A DNA stretch of 64,000 nt from Celeribacter marinus (GCF_001308265.1 NZ_CP012023.1:2556932-2620931); one strand, 5' to 3'; shown: positions 44,845-54,581, counted from the first letter of the stretch. Notes: generated by a model from the letters alone, not told the origin. Numbers and translations: made by a program.

Positions 44845-46223
44845 GCGAGACGCTCCTTCACCAACGCTTTGAGCGTGGCTAAATCATTGGGGACAACGGT
44901 AAACCGTTCGTCTTTGCCGAACAGGTCACCCATACGTTCGGGCAACTCGGGATGGATGCCGCATGCGGCCTCCACGGCGGCGGGAAATTTTGCGGGGTGT
45001 GCAGTCGCCAGTGAAATCATCGGGACGTCCGACAGATGCGCCTCGGCCACTTTTACCGCCACGGCCGTATGGGGGCATAGCACTTCGGTCGTGCGTGCGT
45101 GGAATGCCGCGATCGCTTGAGATGTTTCGTCCTCGGACGCGCGGCCGGACGCGAACAAATCGCGCAAACGGTCCATCGCCCCTTGGGAAATCTTGAACTC
45201 TCCGGCTTTAAACTCGTCCATAAGCTGCGCAATTGCTGCGCCCTCACGGTCGTAAACGTCGAACAAGGCCCGCTCAAAGTTGGAGCTGACCTGAATATCC
45301 ATCGACGGAGATATCGACGGTGTCACACCTTGCTTGGTGCAGGCTCCCGTTTCCATCGTGCGGTGCAAAATGTCGTTATGGTTGGTAGCGATTACCAATT
45401 CTTCAATCGGCAGGCCCATTTTTTTGGCAATATAGCCCGCGAAAATGTCACCAAAGTTGCCCGTGGGCACCGTGAACGACACCTTGCGATGTGGCGCACC
45501 AAGCGACACAGCCGAGGTAAAGTAGTAAACAACTTGGGCCAAAACCCGCGCCCAGTTGATCGAATTTACGGCGGCCAGTTTCACACCGTCACGGAACTCA
45601 TGATCTGCAAACATCTCTTTGAGGGCTGCCTGACAATCGTCAAAATCGCCCTCAACGGCAAGCGCATGCACGTTCGCCTCTGTGGGCGTTGTCATCTGAC
45701 GGCGCTGCACATCGGAAACGCGGCCATGCGGAAAGAGGATAAACACATCGACATTGTGCAACCCTTTGAATGCCTCAATTGCCGCTGATCCGGTATCGCC
45801 AGAGGTTGCGCCCACAATCGTCACGCGGTCGCCGCGGCGTTCAAGGGCCGCTTGAAACAACTGACCAATGAGTTGCATCGCAAAATCTTTGAATGCCAAA
45901 GTGGGGCCGTGGAACAATTCCAACAAGAAATGGTTCGGACCGAGTTGCACCAACGGTGCGCGCGCATCATGGCTAAATGTGGCGTAGGCTTTCGCAATGA
46001 TCTCTTTAAACTCGGCGTCGGTAAACGTCTCGCCGATGAACGGTTTCATGACGCGAAATGCAACGTCTTCGTACGACTGGCCGGCAAAGGATGCGATCTC
46101 ATCCATCGACAGGGTCGGGATGGTTTCGGGCACATAAAGCCCACCATCGGACGCAAGCCCTGTCAGCATCGCTTCTTCAAATGAAAGGTCCGGCGCATGG
46201 CCGCGTGTGGAGATATATTTCAT
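44841..46223 (-). CDS. thrC: Threonine synthase
   Basis: 460 residues. N-terminal MKYISTRGHAPDLSFEEAMLTGLASDGGLYVPE is the family start; PLP Lys is Lys112 in GPTLAFKDFAMQ. The phosphate-binding loop is VGATSGDTGSAAIEA, with NSINWARVLAQ and TGNFGDIFAGYIA downstream. It converts O-phosphohomoserine to threonine, the branch after aspartate kinase encoded at 30371. Coupled to the M16 peptidase gene by a 4-base overlap. Confidence 0.97.
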   Translation of the reverse strand: MKYISTRGHAPDLSFEEAMLTGLASDGGLYVPETIPTLSMDEIASFAGQSYEDVAFRVMKPFIGETFTDAEFKEIIAKAYATFSHDARAPLVQLGPNHFLLELFHGPTLAFKDFAMQLIGQLFQAALERRGDRVTIVGATSGDTGSAAIEAFKGLHNVDVFILFPHGRVSDVQRRQMTTPTEANVHALAVEGDFDDCQAALKEMFADHEFRDGVKLAAVNSINWARVLAQVVYYFTSAVSLGAPHRKVSFTVPTGNFGDIFAGYIAKKMGLPIEELVIATNHNDILHRTMETGACTKQGVTPSISPSMDIQVSSNFERALFDVYDREGAAIAQLMDEFKAGEFKISQGAMDRLRDLFASGRASEDETSQAIAAFHARTTEVLCPHTAVAVKVAEAHLSDVPMISLATAHPAKFPAAVEAACGIHPELPERMGDLFGKDERFTVVPNDLATLKALVKERLA

Positions 46224-46265
46224 CGCTCGTCTTTCCCTCTAGGGGCAGTTTGCATCACACGGGCC

Positions 46266-46937
46266 TCACCCGCGTCTGGCCCTCATACGCCACAGGAGCA
46301 AGCTTGTCATCCCGAACCAAACGGCGGCGAACAAAAACCACTGGACCATGTAGCTAAAGTGATTGTTGGGGATTGCCGCGACACTCACCGGTAGCGGCAA
46401 AATTCCAGTCCCCGTAGACTCCTGTGCAACGATCAATATCGGCGCAGCCTCAAGCGCCTGAGCCATTTTCGTCACGTCCCGCGCATACCAATAATTGGCA
46501 ACGGGATCGTCTTGAGGAATGAAGCGGTCACGCTCGTCCGGCCACTGCAAATTGCCAACAACCTCAACGTCCCCCATAGAGCGCGCGGCCTCTTTTGCCG
46601 CCGTTGGCACATACCCACGATCCAGCATCACCGTGCGACCATCCTCCAAAGTCAGCGGAGCAATGATGCGAAACCCCGCGCCAAAATCACGCGACGAGAC
46701 CAATACATGCAACTCCGCCGCGCCAAGGGTGCCACGGACACGCACCGGCCGGTATTCATCAACTTCAGGATCAAGGGTGAGCGGCAATGCCACGGGGGCA
46801 TCATAAATCATTGCTTCGATCTGTGCGATTTCGGTTTCCTTTTGGGGAATTCGACCCATTTGCCAAAGGCCAAGCGCGATCAGGATCGCAAATCCGATAA
46901 GGCCGAAAACCAAAGTGGTGAGAAAACCGCGTTTCAT
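46266..46937 (-). CDS. SURF1-family cytochrome oxidase assembly protein
   Basis: 223 residues. TM helices at each end (TLVFGLIGFAILIALGLWQM; VQWFLFAAVWFGMTSLLLW) enclose a periplasmic domain with YRPVRVRGTL, DRGYVP and the C-terminal NNHFSYMVQWF. SURF1 helps insert haem a into subunit I. It is the last gene of the oxidase block, with a hairpin between it and ctaE. Confidence 0.94.
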   Translation of the reverse strand: MKRGFLTTLVFGLIGFAILIALGLWQMGRIPQKETEIAQIEAMIYDAPVALPLTLDPEVDEYRPVRVRGTLGAAELHVLVSSRDFGAGFRIIAPLTLEDGRTVMLDRGYVPTAAKEAARSMGDVEVVGNLQWPDERDRFIPQDDPVANYWYARDVTKMAQALEAAPILIVAQESTGTGILPLPVSVAAIPNNHFSYMVQWFLFAAVWFGMTSLLLWRMRARRG

Positions 46938-46958
46938 ACAGGCAAGCCTCCAAAGACA

Positions 46959-46986
46959 AAGGGCGCCGAGTTGCCCCCGCGCCCTT
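46959..46986 (-). terminator. Hairpin between ctaE and surf1
   Basis: AAGGGCGC (46959-46966) pairs with GCGCCCTT (46979-46986). On the minus strand it is followed by TGTCTTTGG, so it is a weak terminator or RNA processing point that may lower surf1 expression relative to ctaE. Confidence 0.5.
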
Positions 46987-47024
46987 CTATGTCGTTTTTC
47001 ATACGCGTTAAATACGCAAAGCCG

Positions 47025-47840
47025 TTACTGGCCCCAGACGTAGACCGCCACAAAGAGGAAGAGCCATACAACGTCCACAAAGTGCCAGTACCAAGAGGCG
47101 GCCTCAAAGCCGATGTGATCCTCAGGTGTGAAATGGCCGCGCTGTGCACGGAACAAGCAAATCAGCAAAAAGATTGTGCCGATGATGACGTGAGCGCCGT
47201 GAAATCCTGTGGCCATAAAGAACGCGCCAAAGAAGAATTCACCACCGAACGTCCAGCCTTCGTGAACGAGCAATTCATAATACTCATAGACTTGGAACAG
47301 CGTGAACACTGCGCCGAACAACACACCGCCCGCAAGACCGGCCACGATGTCTTTGCGCACATTGCCGTGGACAAGGGCGTGGTGCGCCCATGTGACCATC
47401 GCACCCGAACACAACAACAGCAGCGTGTTGATCAGTGGAAGGTGGAACGCATCAACGGGAATGATCTCCGGTTTGACGTATTCTGTCCCTGCATATTCGT
47501 ACATGGGGTACATCGCGTTTTTGAAAAACGCCCAGAACCATGCTGCAAAGAACATGACTTCGGACATGATGAACATGATGAAGCCATAGCGTAGGCCAAT
47601 GCGAACCACAGGCGTGTGATCGCCCGCTTGGTTCTCAAGGATCGTTTCGCGCCACCAGCTCCACATGACATAGAGCACGCCAACAAACCCGATCAAAAAG
47701 ACGAAGGGTTGGTTGTTGTCGACAGCCGGTGACATCCACAAAACTGCACCAAACAGCATGATGAACGCCATAAGTGAGCCAAGCAGCGGCCACGGTGACG
47801 CTGGTAGGATGTGATAATCGTGGTTCTTTTCGTGCGCCAT
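47025..47840 (-). CDS. ctaE: Cytochrome c oxidase subunit III
   Basis: 271 residues with seven TM helices. Family segments are [87 protein letters not shown], and [25 protein letters not shown]. It belongs to the aa3-type oxidase in the inner membrane. Subunit I is not in the window. Confidence 0.96.
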   Translation of the reverse strand: MAHEKNHDYHILPASPWPLLGSLMAFIMLFGAVLWMSPAVDNNQPFVFLIGFVGVLYVMWSWWRETILENQAGDHTPVVRIGLRYGFIMFIMSEVMFFAAWFWAFFKNAMYPMYEYAGTEYVKPEIIPVDAFHLPLINTLLLLCSGAMVTWAHHALVHGNVRKDIVAGLAGGVLFGAVFTLFQVYEYYELLVHEGWTFGGEFFFGAFFMATGFHGAHVIIGTIFLLICLFRAQRGHFTPEDHIGFEAASWYWHFVDVVWLFLFVAVYVWGQ

Positions 47841-47877
47841 AAGTGCGTCCCTCTCCCTTGAGATGGTCCCTAACGGG

Positions 47878-48459
47878 TTAGTTGATGTCGGTGTCTTTGG
47901 TAACGTCGCTGTTCAAGGCGGCGTAATCCTCAGGCATATCTGTTTCGTAGAATGTATAGGACAGCGTGATCCGATGCACGAACTTTGCATCCCTGTCCGT
48001 GGTGATTTCGGGATCGACGTAGAAAGTCACGGGCATCAACACGCTCTCTCCAGGTTGCAACACCTGTTCGGTGAAGCAAAAGCAATCGATTTTCGTGAAA
48101 AAGCCGCCCGCCTCGAACGGGGCAACATTGTAGGTCGCTGTGCCGGCAATAGGGCGATCAGATGTGTTGGTCGCCTCATAAAACGCCAAACCTGTCTCGC
48201 CAATACGCAGTTCCATCTCGCGCTCGACGGGTTTGAACTCCCATGGAAAGCCGCGATCAATGGAGGCGTCAAACCGGATTTTGATGGTTTCGTCGAGAAT
48301 CACATCAGATCCGGTATCGGACACAGACGTCTCGCCGCCAAAGCCGGTCACTTTGCAAAACCATGAGTAGAACGGGACGGAGGCCCACGCCAGCGCGCCC
48401 ATCATAAAGACAACGCCAACGAGCTGAGCTGCGGTTTTTTGCGGTCCTGCCAGTGCCAT
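47878..48459 (-). CDS. ctaG: Cytochrome c oxidase assembly protein CtaG (Cox11)
   Basis: 193 residues. One N-terminal TM helix ([30 protein letters not shown]) and a periplasmic copper-binding domain with [16 protein letters not shown], the CFCF copper motif, and [11 protein letters not shown]. It delivers copper to the CuB site of subunit I. Its ATG overlaps the stop of the upstream 59-residue gene (TAATG). Confidence 0.95.
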   Translation of the reverse strand: MALAGPQKTAAQLVGVVFMMGALAWASVPFYSWFCKVTGFGGETSVSDTGSDVILDETIKIRFDASIDRGFPWEFKPVEREMELRIGETGLAFYEATNTSDRPIAGTATYNVAPFEAGGFFTKIDCFCFTEQVLQPGESVLMPVTFYVDPEITTDRDAKFVHRITLSYTFYETDMPEDYAALNSDVTKDTDIN

Positions 48460-48638
48460 TATTTTGTCATCCCTTGCTGTGCGGGGCCAACGCCGGGCAT
48501 CAGCGCGTTGTTTTGTGCGGTGAGTTTGACCACGGTCAGGCTCATCACCAAGACGACGAAAACGCCCAGAACCAAACCGAGGCCAACATTACGTGATTTG
48601 CGACTGTTGTGAACTTTGTGAAGTTTTGCGATGGCCAT
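48459..48638 (-). CDS. 59-residue single-TM protein in the oxidase operon
   Basis: The frame lies exactly between ctaB and ctaG and overlaps both by one to three bases (TAATG at each end). It starts MAIAKLHKVHNSRKSRNVGL, then a hydrophobic helix GLVLGVFVVLVMSLTVVKLT and a short periplasmic-side tail ending QQGMTK. Small ORFs are known at this place in alphaproteobacterial cta operons and are annotated as oxidase assembly subunits. Exact role unknown. Confidence 0.85.
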   Translation of the reverse strand: MAIAKLHKVHNSRKSRNVGLGLVLGVFVVLVMSLTVVKLTAQNNALMPGVGPAQQGMTK

Positions 48639-49576
48639 TAGAATGGACCTCCTATGCCAAAATCGCGAAGAACTTTATCCACCATCAGGGCGGTAAAATG
48701 CAAAAACAGATAGGCGAGCGAGAGTTTGAAGACGTATCTCTCAACCTTGTACTTATCCGCCTCGGCTTGCACCTCGTCACGGCGGTAGATATCCCACGCG
48801 CCCTTTAGGAATGCGCCGTTCATGACCACGGCCACGACCAGATAGCTCCACCCTGCGAGAGGTGTCAGGAAGAGTGCGAAGGCCGTCAAAACCAGTGCGA
48901 ATGTATAGACAAGGATGTGGGCGCGCGTGACGCGTTTGCCGTGTGTCACCGTCAACATCGGCACTTTGGCCTTGTCGTAATCGGAATTCATGAATAGCGC
49001 CAAAGCCCAGAAATGCGGCGGGGTCCACATGAACGTCAGCATGAACATCAACGTCGAGGCCAGTGTGATATCACCCGTCACAGCCGCCCAGCCGATCATC
49101 GGAGGAAACGCCCCTGCGGCGCCACCGATCACAATGTTCTGGGGCGTCGAGCGCTTGAGCCACATGGTATAAACCACGGCATAAAAGAAGATGGTAAAAG
49201 CCAAAAGGCCCGCGGCAACCCAATTGGACGCAAGGCCCAACATAACAACCGAAAAGCCCGACAACGTTAGACCAATGGCAAGCGCCTCGCCCGCCTCAAC
49301 CTTGCCCGCCGGAATAGGCCGCTTTGCTGTGCGCTTCATCACACGGTCAATATCGGCATCATACCACATATTCAGCGCACCAGATGCGCCGCCACCAATG
49401 GCAATGCACAAGATCGAGAAGAATGCGACAAAGGGGTGTATCTCGCCCGGGGCCACAAACAGGCCCGCCAGTGCCGTAAACACCACCAACGACATCACGC
49501 GTGGCTTTAGCAAAGAAAAGTAATCGCCAAAGCCCGCTTCGCGTTCGTCGTCAAAATTGATGGTCGCGTCAGTCAT
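48638..49576 (-). CDS. ctaB: Protohaem IX farnesyltransferase (haem o synthase)
   Basis: 312 residues, about nine TM helices. The prenyltransferase motif NMWYDADIDRVMKRTAKRPIP carries the Asp-rich site; YDKAKVPML is the second conserved block. FSLLKPRVMSLVVFTALAG is the usual N-terminus. It makes haem O from protohaem for the aa3 oxidase. Followed without gap by the 59-residue gene and ctaG. Confidence 0.96.
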   Translation of the reverse strand: MTDATINFDDEREAGFGDYFSLLKPRVMSLVVFTALAGLFVAPGEIHPFVAFFSILCIAIGGGASGALNMWYDADIDRVMKRTAKRPIPAGKVEAGEALAIGLTLSGFSVVMLGLASNWVAAGLLAFTIFFYAVVYTMWLKRSTPQNIVIGGAAGAFPPMIGWAAVTGDITLASTLMFMLTFMWTPPHFWALALFMNSDYDKAKVPMLTVTHGKRVTRAHILVYTFALVLTAFALFLTPLAGWSYLVVAVVMNGAFLKGAWDIYRRDEVQAEADKYKVERYVFKLSLAYLFLHFTALMVDKVLRDFGIGGPF

Positions 49577-49601
49577 CGCGCGGGGTGTCCTTGGGGTAAC
49601 T

Positions 49602-49650
49602 GCCGCCCCGTCTTGGGCTCATGCAAGTTGAGCCTCGTGTCGGGGGCGGC
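49602..49650 (-). other. Long RNA hairpin between coxB and ctaB
   Basis: GCCGCCCCG (49602-49610) pairs with CGGGGGCGGC (49641-49650, one bulge) and an inner GGGCTC/GAGCCT pair extends the stem. There is no T run on the minus strand, so it may act as an mRNA-stabilising or processing element setting the coxB to ctaB ratio. Confidence 0.45.
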
Positions 49651-49745
49651 TATGTCGTGCGTTGGCCAGTTTGCCATAGCGGGGCGATGAATGCCGCCCG
49701 CGCTAAACATGTATCGCTCCCGCACCTGCGCAAGGAGCGCGCCTC

Positions 49746-50651
49746 TTACTCGGCGGAGGCCAGTTGGATCAGCTGAGCACCCGTATCGAGGGACGCATAT
49801 TCCTCTTTCGCCTCAGCAAGCCAAGTAGCGTAGTCTTCTTCGGAGACAACCTCGACCGTGATTGGCATGTAGGCGTGGTCTTTGCCGCACAGCTCGGAAC
49901 ACTGACCAAAGAATGTGCCTGTTCTTTCGGCGTTGAACCAAAGCTCGGCCACACGACCCGGAACGGCATCTTGTTTCACACCAAAGGCCGGAATGGTCCA
50001 CGAGTGGATCACGTCCGATCCTGTCACGCCCATCACAACAACTTTGCCAACGGGCACAACAACACGGGTGTCTGTGGCCAGTAGGAACTGATCAGGTGTG
50101 TAGCCTGCGTCAATGAGCGCTTGCTCGACTTCAGGTGTGCGCACGTAGTTGCCGACTGTCGCCGGTTGACCAATCATGTAGCTGTCAAAACCAAAACCCT
50201 CATCAACGTAGTCATAGGTCCAGTACCACTGGTTTCCCGTCACCTTGATGTAAATATCGCCTTCTGGGATTTCTTGTTGCTTGAACAACACCGGAAGGGA
50301 GTAGGCACCAATCACAACAAGGACCAAAATCGGAACGATTGTCCAAGCCACCTCGATTGGGGTGTTGTGGGTAAAGGTTGCGGGTGTCGGGTTCGCGCGA
50401 CGGTTAAAGCGAACAACCACGATTGCGATCAGCGCGATCACGAACAAAACGATGACACCGATGACCCAGTTCAACATGCCGTCGAGCCATTGGAGGTCAC
50501 GTGCAAGCTCTGTCGCGGGCTCTTGGAAGTCGATACCCTTTGGGTGTGGAGCGCCAAGCATCTCGCCTGCGCTTTGGGCAACGGCGGAAACTGCGCCAGA
50601 TGCTGCGAAAAAGGCGGCCGTTAGACCTAAGGTGAGGGATTTAGTGCGCAT
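49746..50651 (-). CDS. coxB: Cytochrome c oxidase subunit II
   Basis: 301 residues. Signal peptide to about residue 26 (SAVAQSA), two TM helices (about 58-80 and 103-124), then the CuA cupredoxin domain: His216 in SDVIHSWTIPAFG, Cys251, Cys255, His259 and Met262 in QCSELCGKDHAYMPI, and the aromatic VTGNQWYWTYDY. It accepts electrons from cytochrome c. First gene of the oxidase assembly block, divergent from tldD. A perfect Fnr-type palindrome lies 146 bases upstream of its ATG. Confidence 0.97.
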   Translation of the reverse strand: MRTKSLTLGLTAAFFAASGAVSAVAQSAGEMLGAPHPKGIDFQEPATELARDLQWLDGMLNWVIGVIVLFVIALIAIVVVRFNRRANPTPATFTHNTPIEVAWTIVPILVLVVIGAYSLPVLFKQQEIPEGDIYIKVTGNQWYWTYDYVDEGFGFDSYMIGQPATVGNYVRTPEVEQALIDAGYTPDQFLLATDTRVVVPVGKVVVMGVTGSDVIHSWTIPAFGVKQDAVPGRVAELWFNAERTGTFFGQCSELCGKDHAYMPITVEVVSEEDYATWLAEAKEEYASLDTGAQLIQLASAE

Positions 50652-50796
50652 ATTCTCTTCCCGTTTGTACGTTCAGGACGACGTGCCCTGTGTCACCGCG
50701 CTCGTTGGTCGAACGCATTTCCATTTGTGTCTTTGGCGCTGAGAGTCATACTAGCCATTCAACGCCCATCATTGGGTTCCCGTTTGACCGCTTTTT

Positions 50797-50810
50797 TTGA
50801 TCTAGATCAA
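50797..50810. promoter_or_regulatory. Perfect Fnr/Crp-family box TTGATCTAGATCAA
   Basis: The sequence matches the Fnr/FnrL consensus TTGAT-N4-ATCAA exactly and is a full palindrome. It lies 20 bases before the tldD ATG and 146 bases before the coxB ATG, so it could act on either promoter. Oxygen-linked control of the aa3 oxidase region is plausible; control of tldD is less expected. Confidence 0.65.
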
Positions 50811-50830
50811 GCCCTGAGGACCATAATTTT

Positions 50831-52252
50831 ATGTCACCGAGACGTTTTGACCCATTCCACGATGCTCTGGATCGCGATGCAGCCCTCAAAACACTGCAAG
50901 AAGCAGTGAATGGGGCCGACGACGGAGAGTTATTTCTTGAACGCCGCACCTCGGAAGGACTGGTGTTTGACGATGGACGGATTCGCAACGCCTCTTATGA
51001 CGCGAGCGAGGGATTCGGGTTGCGGGCCGTGCGCGGCGAAACGGCCGGATACGCACATTCCACCGAAATTTCTGAAAGCGCTATTAAACGCGCCGCCGAA
51101 ACTGCACGGCTGGCTGTGGGTCACGGCGGCGGCACGATGGCGGATGCACCGCGCGCAACCAACACACGGCTGTACACAGACGAAAACCCGATGGACGGCG
51201 CAGCCTTTGACGCCAAAATCGACACGCTGGCCGAAATCGACGCCTATCTGCGTGACCTTGATCCGCGCGTGGTTCAAGTCACCGCATCGCTTGCCGCCTC
51301 TTATCAAGAGGTGTTCATCCTGCGTCCCGAAGGCGGGCTTGTGTCCGACATCCGTCCAATGGCCCGCCTGAATATTTCGGTCATCGTCGAACAGGGCGGA
51401 CGCCGCGAAAGCGGATCATCGGGGGGCGGCGGGCGCACGGGCCTAACCGGAATGATGCACCCTGATCACTGGAAAACAGTTGCCCGCGAGGCCTTGCGCG
51501 TGGCCTGTGTCAATCTCGAGGCCGTCCCTGCCCCCGCGGGCGTGATGGATGTGGTGCTTGGGCCTGGATGGCCCGGTATTTTACTTCACGAGGCTATCGG
51601 GCATGGCCTTGAGGGTGATTTTAACCGCAAGAAAACCTCAGCCTTTGCCGGTCTGATGGGACAGCAAGTGGCCGCAAAGGGCGTGACGGTTCTGGATGAT
51701 GGCACGATTCCCGATCGTCGCGGCTCTATCACCATCGATGACGAGGGCACCCCCAGCGCAAAGAACACCCTGATCGAAGACGGCAAGCTCGTTGGCTACA
51801 TGCAAGACCGCCAAAACGCCCGTCTGATGGGCGTGGCCCCTACCGGAAACGGACGCCGCGAAAGCTATGCCCACACGCCGATGCCGCGCATGACCAACAC
51901 CTATATGCTGGGCGGTGATACTGCGCCGGACGATATTGTTGCCGACCTCAAAGACGGCATTTACGCCGTGGGCTTTGGCGGCGGACAAGTCGACATTACA
52001 AACGGCAAGTTCGTGTTTTCGTGCACCGAAGCTTACCGTGTCGAGAACGGCATTGTCGGCGCTCCAGTCAAAGGGGCGACACTGATTGGCGATGGGGCCA
52101 CCGCCCTCAAACATATCCGTCACATCGGCAACGACATGGCCCTTGACCCCGGCATGGGCAATTGCGGCAAAGCAGGCCAATGGGTACCCGTGGGCGTGGG
52201 ACAGCCAACCCTGATGATCGGCGGCTTGACCGTGGGTGGGTCGGCCAAATAA
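50831..52252 (+). CDS. tldD: Metalloprotease TldD
   Basis: 473 residues. The zinc motif is HEAIGH (His253, His257) in PGILLHEAIGHGLEGDFNRK, with the downstream Cys/Gly-rich end FGGGQVDITNGKFVFSCTEAYRVENG and GAPVKGATLIGDGATALKHI. N-terminal SEGLVFDDGRIRNASYDASEGFGLRAV is typical. TldD with TldE forms a tunnel-like protease that trims unfolded peptides and matures some natural products. No tldE (pmbA) is in the window. ATG 50831 is close to the Fnr-type box. Confidence 0.95.
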   Translation: MSPRRFDPFHDALDRDAALKTLQEAVNGADDGELFLERRTSEGLVFDDGRIRNASYDASEGFGLRAVRGETAGYAHSTEISESAIKRAAETARLAVGHGGGTMADAPRATNTRLYTDENPMDGAAFDAKIDTLAEIDAYLRDLDPRVVQVTASLAASYQEVFILRPEGGLVSDIRPMARLNISVIVEQGGRRESGSSGGGGRTGLTGMMHPDHWKTVAREALRVACVNLEAVPAPAGVMDVVLGPGWPGILLHEAIGHGLEGDFNRKKTSAFAGLMGQQVAAKGVTVLDDGTIPDRRGSITIDDEGTPSAKNTLIEDGKLVGYMQDRQNARLMGVAPTGNGRRESYAHTPMPRMTNTYMLGGDTAPDDIVADLKDGIYAVGFGGGQVDITNGKFVFSCTEAYRVENGIVGAPVKGATLIGDGATALKHIRHIGNDMALDPGMGNCGKAGQWVPVGVGQPTLMIGGLTVGGSAK

Positions 52253-52391
52253 CACGGACACCACCGCACACAACCTTGGACGATGTACGCACAGGCCGTT
52301 GTCGTTCTTGGTGTGTGCGCCTAGCCCGCCGCATCTGTAGCATGTGACACTACGCCACGCAGTGCGCACCAACCCGAAAGCACACATTCAC

Positions 52392-53291
52392 ATGACGATC
52401 AGCCACACCTCTGCCCCGGATGCAGGCCGCCCTTTGTTGGGCATTGTGCTCGTCGCGCTCACGACCCTTTTCTTTGCGTTGACCGATGTGTTTAGCAAAC
52501 AACTGACGATGGCCTATCCTGTTCCTGTGGTGATGGCCGTGCGCTATTTGTCGAGTTTTATTCTGCTTTTGGTCATCTTTGGCCCACGCATGGGCAAGTC
52601 CCTGTGGGGAACCAACCGCACCAAACTGGTGATCGTACGGGCGGGCGTTCTCACGCTTGCGTCCTTGACCATGGGCCATGCGCTGCGCCTCATGCCCGTG
52701 GGAGAGACCATCGCCATTCTCTATCTTTCGCCCTTTGCCGTTATGGCGCTTGCCGTGCCAATCTTGGGCGAAAAGGTGACGCGTTGGGGTGTCTTTTTTG
52801 CCGTTCTGGGATTTTCAGGCGTGCTTTTGGTGCTGCGTCCGGGGTCTGGCCTCGATCCGATTGGCGTTCTATGGGCGCTGAGCAATGCGAGCTGTGCCAC
52901 CGCGTTCCATTTGCTCACACGAAGCTTGTCACGCACAGAAACCGCCATTTCCATGCTGTTTTTTGTCACGCTCATCGGCTCGATCTTTTTCGTGGCTATG
53001 GCACTTCCGCATCTATCAAGCGTTCGCCCCCCGCTTCACGATTTGGGATTGATGGTGTTTGTTGGCATCACCGCCACCTCTGGACACTTCTTGTTTGCCG
53101 TGGCCTACCGCGAAGCGCCCGCCGCCATTATCGCCCCGCTCAACTATCTGCATCTGGTCTGGGCCGCGCTGCTTGGTTGGGCGGTGTTCAACTATACGCC
53201 TACGGGGCTGAGCGTACTTGGCATGGTGATTATTATCGGTGCGGGCGCGGCGCTTGCCGTCAATGGGCATATCTCAAAGACCAAACCCTGA
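52392..53291 (+). CDS. EamA/DMT-family transporter
   Basis: 299 residues with about ten TM helices and two EamA repeats (LLGIVLVALTTLFFALTDVFSKQL; IGVLWALSNASCATAFHLLTRSL), the second containing GHFLFAVAYREAPAAIIAPLNYLHLVWAALLGW. It probably exports a small metabolite. Substrate unknown. ATG 52392 follows CATTCAC and is preferred over the upstream frame start at 52344. Confidence 0.9.
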   Translation: MTISHTSAPDAGRPLLGIVLVALTTLFFALTDVFSKQLTMAYPVPVVMAVRYLSSFILLLVIFGPRMGKSLWGTNRTKLVIVRAGVLTLASLTMGHALRLMPVGETIAILYLSPFAVMALAVPILGEKVTRWGVFFAVLGFSGVLLVLRPGSGLDPIGVLWALSNASCATAFHLLTRSLSRTETAISMLFFVTLIGSIFFVAMALPHLSSVRPPLHDLGLMVFVGITATSGHFLFAVAYREAPAAIIAPLNYLHLVWAALLGWAVFNYTPTGLSVLGMVIIIGAGAALAVNGHISKTKP

Positions 53292-53411
53292 CGCAACGTT
53301 ACATCGCTCCGAATATTTTAAATGCGGTTCAACATTTCTGTGTTTTGATAACCAGCCATTAACCAATTTGAGCGATATTAAGGATGCAAGAGACGGAGCG
53401 AGGCGGCTAAA

Positions 53412-54581
53412 ATGGATTTCATCCCTTCCCACCACCCCCTCACCCCACCCCACGTTGCGGAAGACAAAGCTGTCCTCCTTCGCCTCTTGCGATCACGCCG
53501 TGTCGGCCCGACAACCTTTCACAAATTAATCGCGGAACACGGCACAGCAGTCGCCGCTTTGGATGCATTGCCCCATGTGGCGCGCAACGCAGGTGTCTCG
53601 AATTACCAGATTTGCCCCGAGGGAGTCGTGGCCGCCGAACTGGCCGCAGGTCGCGCATTTGGGGCCACATTGGTGGCGCAAAGTGACGCCGCCTATCCGG
53701 CTTTGTTATCCGCCCTCTCTGACGCCCCGCCCCTTATCTGGATGAAGGGTGATTTGTCACTGGTCGAGCGCCCGATGTTGTCCATCGTGGGGGCGCGCAA
53801 CGCCTCCTCGCTTGGGGTTCGCTTTGCGCGAACGCTCGCCGCTGACCTTGGCCGTGAAGGGTTTGGTATCGTATCTGGACTGGCGCGCGGCATCGACGCC
53901 GCAGCTCACGAAGGCGCTCTTGAGACCGGCACAATTGCCATTTTGGCGGGCGGGCTCGACACGATCTATCCAAAAGAAAACACAGACATTTATCATCGCA
54001 TTTGCGAAACTGGCATTGTGATGTCCGAGCAACCACTGGGCATGAAACCATTCGCGCGCCATTTCCCCATGCGCAATCGTATCGTGTCGGGATTGAGCCG
54101 CGCCACGATCGTTGTTGAGGCGGCCGCCAGATCCGGATCGCTCCTCACCGCAGGCAACGCATTGGATCAAGGCCGTGACGTTATGGCCGTGCCGGGTCAC
54201 CCGTTCGACGCGCGCGCCTCCGGTTGCAACATCTTACTGCGCGATGGGGCCGCGTTGATCCGCAGCGCCCGTGATGTTCTGGATGCCCTCGCCAGCGCGC
54301 CACCCGCCAAACGCGTGCGACCGACCTCGCCCGCCTCACGCGACATCGCGCCTGCACCCCCCGTCAAGATCCCGCCAGCGCCCGCACAAACGCGCAGCCT
54401 GTCCGAGCACTCCGCGCTCCATACCGAAATTCTGGCGCGCCTGAGTACAACCGCACTGCCCGAAGATGCGCTCATGCGGGATCTCGATGCCCCCAAAGAT
54501 CTGATCAGTGCCGAGCTGCTCAATCTGGAACTATCGGGCCGTATTGCCCGCAAATCTGGCGGGCTTTTGTCCCTGATCTAA
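53412..54581 (+). CDS. dprA: DNA processing protein A
   Basis: 389 residues. An N-terminal helical part (LLRLLRSRRVGPTTFHKLI) precedes the Rossmann fold: SIVGARNASSLGVRFAR, VSGLARGIDAAAHEGAL, AILAGGLDTIYPKEN, EQPLGMKPFARHFPMRNRIVSGLSRATIVVEAAARSGSL. A C-terminal winged-helix-like DML1 domain (HTEILARLSTTALPEDALMRDL) follows a proline-rich linker. DprA loads RecA on incoming single strands in transformation. Upstream of topA, as in many Rhodobacterales. Confidence 0.95.
   Translation: MDFIPSHHPLTPPHVAEDKAVLLRLLRSRRVGPTTFHKLIAEHGTAVAALDALPHVARNAGVSNYQICPEGVVAAELAAGRAFGATLVAQSDAAYPALLSALSDAPPLIWMKGDLSLVERPMLSIVGARNASSLGVRFARTLAADLGREGFGIVSGLARGIDAAAHEGALETGTIAILAGGLDTIYPKENTDIYHRICETGIVMSEQPLGMKPFARHFPMRNRIVSGLSRATIVVEAAARSGSLLTAGNALDQGRDVMAVPGHPFDARASGCNILLRDGAALIRSARDVLDALASAPPAKRVRPTSPASRDIAPAPPVKIPPAPAQTRSLSEHSALHTEILARLSTTALPEDALMRDLDAPKDLISAELLNLELSGRIARKSGGLLSLI

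Noticed and set aside
46512..47594. 360-residue plus-strand frame opposite surf1 and ctaE
   Set aside because: Shadow of two well-supported oxidase genes; no motif of its own.
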